Shown: one piece after another, positions 60,705-64,000 of the stretch
How positions within the stretch are numbered: position 1 is the stretch's first letter
How the letters are laid out: each line of letters begins with the position of its first letter
NCBI GenBank assembly: GCA_964542535.1
Contig: CAZIUE010000003.1
Location: 207,312 to 271,311 of the forward strand
Direction of reading: 5' to 3'
Origin: Pseudopelobacter sp964542535
GTDB taxonomy: Bacteria; Desulfobacterota; Desulfuromonadia; Geobacterales; Pseudopelobacteraceae
Length of the DNA stretch: 64,000 nt
Made by a program: the position numbers and the translations under genes
The notes under the pieces: model-generated
What the model was told of the DNA's origin: nothing
Databases searched by the model: none
What the model saw: the letters and a program-made list of their open reading frames with translations, nothing else

Positions 60705-60733
60705 TCCGGAAACTCCCGTTGCGCGGTTATGAA

Positions 60734-60761
60734 TTGACAAACGATATCGTTGTTCTATAGT
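60734..60761 (+). promoter_or_regulatory. Sigma-70 promoter with palindromic spacer before the M23 gene
   Basis: A perfect TTGACA (60734-60739) and TATAGT (60756-60761) are 16 bases apart. The spacer contains the 12-base palindrome AACGATATCGTT (60740-60751), a possible operator. The promoter position supports the later start at 60813 for the downstream gene. Confidence 0.65.
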
Positions 60762-60812
60762 GAGCAAACGCTGATTTTCTTATCAGAAATACGACTGAGG
60801 GACAAGTCATTA

Positions 60813-61613
60813 ATGACCAGTAAGGCCAACAACTTGCGTCATCGCCCTTCATCTTTGGGGGTTCTTGTGGGTCTGGTCGGCCTGCTGGCCCTGCCCGTAA
60901 CCGCATCCTCCGACATCTACCGCTTCGTAACCGTCGACGGTGTCGAGACTTTTACCGACGTTCCCCAGGACCGGCAGGCCAGGGTCGTGATCAGGGCACG
61001 CCCCGGCAGGAAGGGCGTCACGACAAAGAACGAGAAAAAGCATGACATCTCGCTGGACGAGGTCATGTCGCGGACGATACAGGCCTCCCTCACCCCCCGC
61101 CAGGATGGCGGCACCATGCTTGAAGCGCGCCTGCCCCTCACGGGAGGAGTGATCAGCTCGGGGGTGGGCGTACGCAGAGACCCCATTGACGGGCGGCCCC
61201 GCCACCACAACGGCATCGACATCGCCATCGCCGAAGGCACGCCCGTGCGGTCCGTCGGACCGGGAGTGGTGATCTACAGCGGCGCCCGCTCCGGCTACGG
61301 CAATACGGTCATCGTCGAGCACGGCAACGGCCAGGTCACGCTCTACGCCCACAACAGCCGCCTGTTGGTGTCCGACGGCCAGATGGTGGATGAAACCACC
61401 ATCATCGCACTCACCGGCAATACCGGCCGCTCCACCGGCCCCCACCTGCATTTCGAGGCCTGGCAGGCCGGGAACAATCTGACCGCGGCCTTCATGCCCG
61501 GCAGCGGAAAACGCCTGTCCTTCATGGCAACGACAGGAGACACCCGCATTCACCGGGAGGTCATGGCCGACGGCTCGATCCTCTTCACCAACATCCCCAC
61601 CAAAATCCGCTGA
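60813..61613 (+). CDS. M23-family murein peptidase with DUF4124 segments
   Basis: From the ATG at 60813 the product has 266 residues, a signal peptide (ending near PVTASSD) and an N-terminal DUF4124-like strand pair (IYRFVTVDGVETFTDVP). The M23 (LytM) core follows, with HHNGIDIAIAEGTPV, VIVEHGNGQVTLYAHNS and GPHLHFE supplying the zinc ligands. The C-terminus has a second DUF4124-like pair (HREVMADGSILFTNIP). It probably cuts peptidoglycan cross-bridges in the periplasm or activates amidases. All zinc ligands are present, so activity is likely. Confidence 0.9.
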   Translation: MTSKANNLRHRPSSLGVLVGLVGLLALPVTASSDIYRFVTVDGVETFTDVPQDRQARVVIRARPGRKGVTTKNEKKHDISLDEVMSRTIQASLTPRQDGGTMLEARLPLTGGVISSGVGVRRDPIDGRPRHHNGIDIAIAEGTPVRSVGPGVVIYSGARSGYGNTVIVEHGNGQVTLYAHNSRLLVSDGQMVDETTIIALTGNTGRSTGPHLHFEAWQAGNNLTAAFMPGSGKRLSFMATTGDTRIHREVMADGSILFTNIPTKIR

Positions 61614-61683
61614 TACTTCCCGGGCGCGTCCACGTACCGGCCCGGCCGGTCTAGCACCCTGTAACGCTTATTTTTTCGCACCA

Positions 61684-61762
61684 AACCCCTCCAAACCTCC
61701 CCTTGTCAGGGGAGGCTTAAAGGCTTCCCCCCTGACAAGGGGGGACTGAGGGGGGTTGGTTT
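61684..61762. repeat. G/C-rich palindromic dispersed repeat
   Basis: CCTCCCCTTGTCAGGGGAGG forms one hairpin and CCCCCCTGACAAGGGGGG a second, flanked by CCCCTCC and GAGGGGGG arms that pair over the whole element. The design is that of the element at 12375-12470. It lies between convergent M23 and rlmB genes. Confidence 0.75.
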
Positions 61763-61777
61763 TAGATGTTACGCGGT

Positions 61778-62524
61778 CTAGGCGCGGGAACCATGCCGAC
61801 GGCGAGCCACCTCGTACAGGGCAATGCCGCCGGCTACCGAGGCGTTCAGGGAGCCGACCCCGCCGTACAGGGGAATCGACAGCAGCAGATCGCACCGCCT
61901 GGCTACCAGCGGCCTGATCCCCTCCCCCTCGCTGCCGACCACCAGAGCCAGGTTGCCGGAAAAAGACGTTTCAAAAAGCGACTCTCCAGCCTCGCCGGCA
62001 AGACCATAGATCCAGTATCCGGCTTTCTTGAGGGTCTCCAGGCACTGGGCGATGTTGGTCACCTGAGCCACGGAAACGGTCTCCACCGCGCCGGCCGATG
62101 CCTTCTCCGCCGCCGGGGTGATGCCGCAGGCCCGATCCCGGGGGATGATGACCCCAGTTGCTCCGGCGCAGGCGGCGGTGCGGATCAGCGCTCCCAGGTT
62201 GTGGGGATCCTGGATACCGTCCAGAACCAGCAGGAAACCACCCTCAGGCTCCCCGGCTGCCGCGGTGATCAGGTCATCCAGGTCGGCGTAACCGAAGGGT
62301 GCCACCTTCAGGGCCATCCCCTGGTGGTGGGATGAGCCGCACATACGGGTCAGGTCCTCCCGCTCGCGCCTGATGACCCTGACACCGCGCTCCCGGGCCA
62401 GTTCAAGGATCTTCTCCAGACGATGATCCGTGGCCGTTGTCTGCACGTACAGCTCGAAGACCTCGCGCACGCCGCGCAGCGCTTCCCGCACCGGATTGAC
62501 GCCGAAAACCAGTTCGTCTTTCAT
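61778..62524 (-). CDS. rlmB: 23S rRNA (guanosine(2251)-2'-O)-methyltransferase RlmB
   Basis: This SPOUT methyltransferase of 248 residues has the N-terminal L30e-like domain (DELVFGVNPVREALRG), then LVLDGIQDPHNLGALIRTAACAGATGVI, LVVGSEGEGI and IPLYGGVGSLNASVAGGIALYE, the knotted SAM site. The ATG at 62524 overlaps the pyrF stop (ATGA); a GTG two codons earlier is possible. It is coupled to pyrF. Confidence 0.94.
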   Translation of the reverse strand: MKDELVFGVNPVREALRGVREVFELYVQTTATDHRLEKILELARERGVRVIRREREDLTRMCGSSHHQGMALKVAPFGYADLDDLITAAAGEPEGGFLLVLDGIQDPHNLGALIRTAACAGATGVIIPRDRACGITPAAEKASAGAVETVSVAQVTNIAQCLETLKKAGYWIYGLAGEAGESLFETSFSGNLALVVGSEGEGIRPLVARRCDLLLSIPLYGGVGSLNASVAGGIALYEVARRRHGSRA

Positions 62525-63243
62525 GGGCACCCCGCCACAATTTCGTCCACGATCATCCCGGCAGCCGCCACCGGATCATCCGCCTTTGCAATGGGACGCC
62601 CCACCACCAGGTAATCGGCCCCCGCCCCTACGGCATCGGCCGGGGTCATGACCCGTTTCTGGTCGTCCAGGGAGGCGAAGGAGGGGCGCACACCCGGCGT
62701 GACGACCAGGAAATCAGGGCCGAAGGCCTGGCGGATCAGGCCGATCTCGCGCGGGGAGGCGACAACGCCGTCCATGCCCGCTTCCCGGGCCAGCCGTGCC
62801 AGGCGCACCACCATCTCCTCCACCGGGTGGTCGATACCGACCCGTCGCAGGGTCTCGGCCGTGGAGGAGGTCAGTACGGTCACCGCCAGCAGACGGGGAC
62901 GGTCGTCGCCGAACTCGTTACGCACCGCTTTCGCGGCGGTCTCCATCATCTCGAAGCCGCCCAGGGCGTGCAGGTTGACCAACTGGACCCCCAGACGGGC
63001 CGCCTCCACCATGGCCCTGGCCACCGTGTTGGGGATGTCGTGGTACTTGAGATCCAGAAACACCTGGCCGCCATGTCGTCGCACGGTGGCAACCGCCTCC
63101 GGCCCGCAGGCGGTGAACAGCTCCTTGCCGATCTTGAACATCCCCACCCGGTCCGCCAGCAATCCGGCGAAACGGTCGATCTCGGCGATGCCGTTCACGT
63201 CCAGGGCAAAGATAATTTTTTTCCGCGCTTCATCGCGTGTCAT
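62521..63243 (-). CDS. pyrF: Orotidine 5'-phosphate decarboxylase
   Basis: The 240-residue TIM-barrel enzyme makes UMP. The catalytic loop is VFLDLKYHDIPNTV (Asp-Lys-x-x-Asp), with FKIGKELFTACGP before it and VVTPGVRPS and YLVVGRPI for phosphate binding. The ATG at 63243 has AGGA 7 bases upstream. Its 5' end overlaps a broken DUF1016 gene by 14 bases, which suggests a rearrangement reached right up to this gene. Confidence 0.95.
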   Translation of the reverse strand: MTRDEARKKIIFALDVNGIAEIDRFAGLLADRVGMFKIGKELFTACGPEAVATVRRHGGQVFLDLKYHDIPNTVARAMVEAARLGVQLVNLHALGGFEMMETAAKAVRNEFGDDRPRLLAVTVLTSSTAETLRRVGIDHPVEEMVVRLARLAREAGMDGVVASPREIGLIRQAFGPDFLVVTPGVRPSFASLDDQKRVMTPADAVGAGADYLVVGRPIAKADDPVAAAGMIVDEIVAGCP

Positions 63244-63703
63244 GCATTGTCCTTTCAAAAGCAATAGTGCATTTCGTCATGAACCGTTCAAAATCATCGA
63301 TCTTCCTGCGGAGGGTGCGCACGCTCCAGCGTTCGATGCGGCACATCTCGGCGTAAAAGTCCCGTTTGAGCTGGTCTTTGATGGGGATCAGAGCAATGAA
63401 GTGGGTCCAGCTCAATTGTCGTATCAGTGATACGACAATCGCATCGTCAGGGAAGACCTCTGCAAATTGGATCATGCGGCGCAAGTTCTTTTCCGAGAAG
63501 TTACCGCCATGCTCGATCACCGATTTTGCCGACAGTGTCGGCAAAATCGCCGCACCATACTCGGCCCGTTCACCTTTGAGGATTTTCTCATTGATCCGCT
63601 TACCCACCTGCCAGCAGAGCATGGTCAATGCCGCATTAACCGTAACAGCCACCGCGGCGCGGGCACCTTCAATCAAACGGCGGATATCGTGAAGCAGAGT
63701 ATT
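63230..63703 (-). pseudogene. Truncated DUF1016 (YhcG-like) gene, N-terminal domain only
   Basis: The frame is open from about 63703 (NTLLHDIRRLIEGARAAV) and carries the DUF1016 N-terminal domain: LCWQVGKRI, GERAEYGAAILPTLS, NFSEKNLRRMIQFAEVFP, LSWTHFIALIPIKD and RDFYAEMCRIERWSVRTLRRKI. The family's C-terminal PDDEXK nuclease half is absent; the frame stops inside pyrF's start region. There is no proper start codon; the stop TGA of another frame lies just upstream. Such proteins are often linked to restriction and other mobile loci. Confidence 0.75.
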
Positions 63704-63807
63704 TCATAATACGACTTCTCCGGCTCTTCCAGCAGGACGCACGGCTCCAGCTTGGGACGCTTATCCCTGCCGATCCAGGTGAGTTCGAGTTTTGGTTTGG
63801 CGGTCAT
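63673..63807 (-). pseudogene. N-terminal fragment of a type III restriction-modification methyltransferase
   Basis: From the ATG at 63807 the frame reads MTAKPKLELTWIGRDKRP then KLEPCVLLEEPEKSY before leaving the family pattern and stopping after 44 codons. The first 34 residues match the N-terminus of type III Mod proteins (KLELTWIGK..RPKLEPRILLEDPEKSYH). The rest of the gene, including DPPY, is gone. Confidence 0.65.
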
Positions 63808-63823
63808 GACGGGATTGATATTC

Positions 63824-63976
63824 CTATGAAAGTTGCGCAATACGCCATATTGCCGTTGCCTGATTTGCCATCCAGCGCTGTCGGCTGGCAAGCCGCTCCG
63901 GAGTCCAGTCGGCGTTTTCTTCAGCCAGTTTCCGGGTTATTTCAAAGTAAGCATCCCCCACCAAAGGTGGGGGCTT
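63824..63976 (-). pseudogene. C-terminal fragment of a DUF262/DUF1524-like protein
   Basis: The minus-strand frame reads YFEITRKLAEENADWTPERL then ASRQRWMANQATAIWRIAQLS and stop. This resembles the C-terminus of GmrSD-type DUF262/DUF1524 proteins (W.PE.I..R...M...A..IWRI). A stop codon and a hairpin interrupt the frame just upstream, at 63955-63979. The assignment rests on a short stretch. Confidence 0.45.
63955..63973. repeat. Perfect hairpin CCCCCACC AAA GGTGGGGG
   Basis: An 8-base perfect stem with a 3-base loop interrupts the DUF1524-like fragment. With the flanking GAAAG and GATGC it resembles the terminal hairpin of IS200/IS605-type elements. It could also be a simple terminator. No transposase is in view. 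Confidence 0.45.
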
Positions 63977-64000
63977 TCAAAATCGTGATCCGCTCAAAGC

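Noticed and set aside
1..64000. CRISPR array or prophage
   Set aside because: No regularly spaced short repeats and no integrase, terminase, portal or capsid genes were seen.

Overview
The window looks like the chromosome of a high-G+C anaerobic deltaproteobacterium of the Geobacter/Pelobacter/Trichlorobacter group. This rests on the family mix: a TatD–radical SAM fusion, NikR, a PocR-type hybrid kinase, type I and type III glutamine synthetases, AcnB, and GEMM riboswitch-like leaders. It is inference; no database was searched. Only one tRNA was found, and no rRNA, CRISPR array or intact transposase.

Layout. 1-2.6 kb: a partial conserved gene, rsgA, a Gre-like gene and a SpeE-like methyltransferase. 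3.0-15.4 kb: one long plus-strand transcription unit encoding a TonB-dependent receptor, a periplasmic binding protein, a small XRE regulator, a FecCD-type permease, an ABC ATPase, CobN, ChlI and ChlD. It reads as uptake of a metal or metallo-tetrapyrrole coupled to a chelatase. 15.7-19.8 kb: a protein that is 42% histidine, an FmdE-like protein, a PocR hybrid histidine kinase and NikR. 19.9-38.2 kb: mostly housekeeping genes (TatD–radical SAM, truD, trmL, serA, lgt, ferritin, tRNA-Leu, secG, tpiA, pgk, acnB, MEMO family, scpB, mscL, scpA, a site-2 protease, tex). A small gapA remnant lies upstream of pgk.

38.8-50.6 kb: a defence island of visibly lower G+C on the minus strand. It encodes a winged-helix/RAMA-like protein, BrxP (PAPS-reductase fold plus ferredoxin), BrxC, PglZ, a short BrxL and a small zinc-ribbon protein. 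The order brxP-brxC-pglZ-brxL is that of type 4 BREX. No methyltransferase gene is present. A GEMM-like RNA with an intrinsic terminator points into this operon, and a second, better conserved copy lies 1.1 kb away in front of a signal peptidase gene. A frameshifted HIT-family remnant marks the island's left edge.

52.4-64 kb: a fasciclin protein with katG; glnN (GSIII); glnB-glnA (PII and GSI); a PilZ protein; an M23 peptidase; rlmB and pyrF. glnN and glnB each have a strong sigma-54 promoter match, so nitrogen assimilation is probably under NtrC-type control. The right edge holds broken pieces of DUF1524, type III methyltransferase and DUF1016 genes abutting pyrF.

Several dispersed palindromic repeats run through the window, one of them apparently carried in frame inside cobN.
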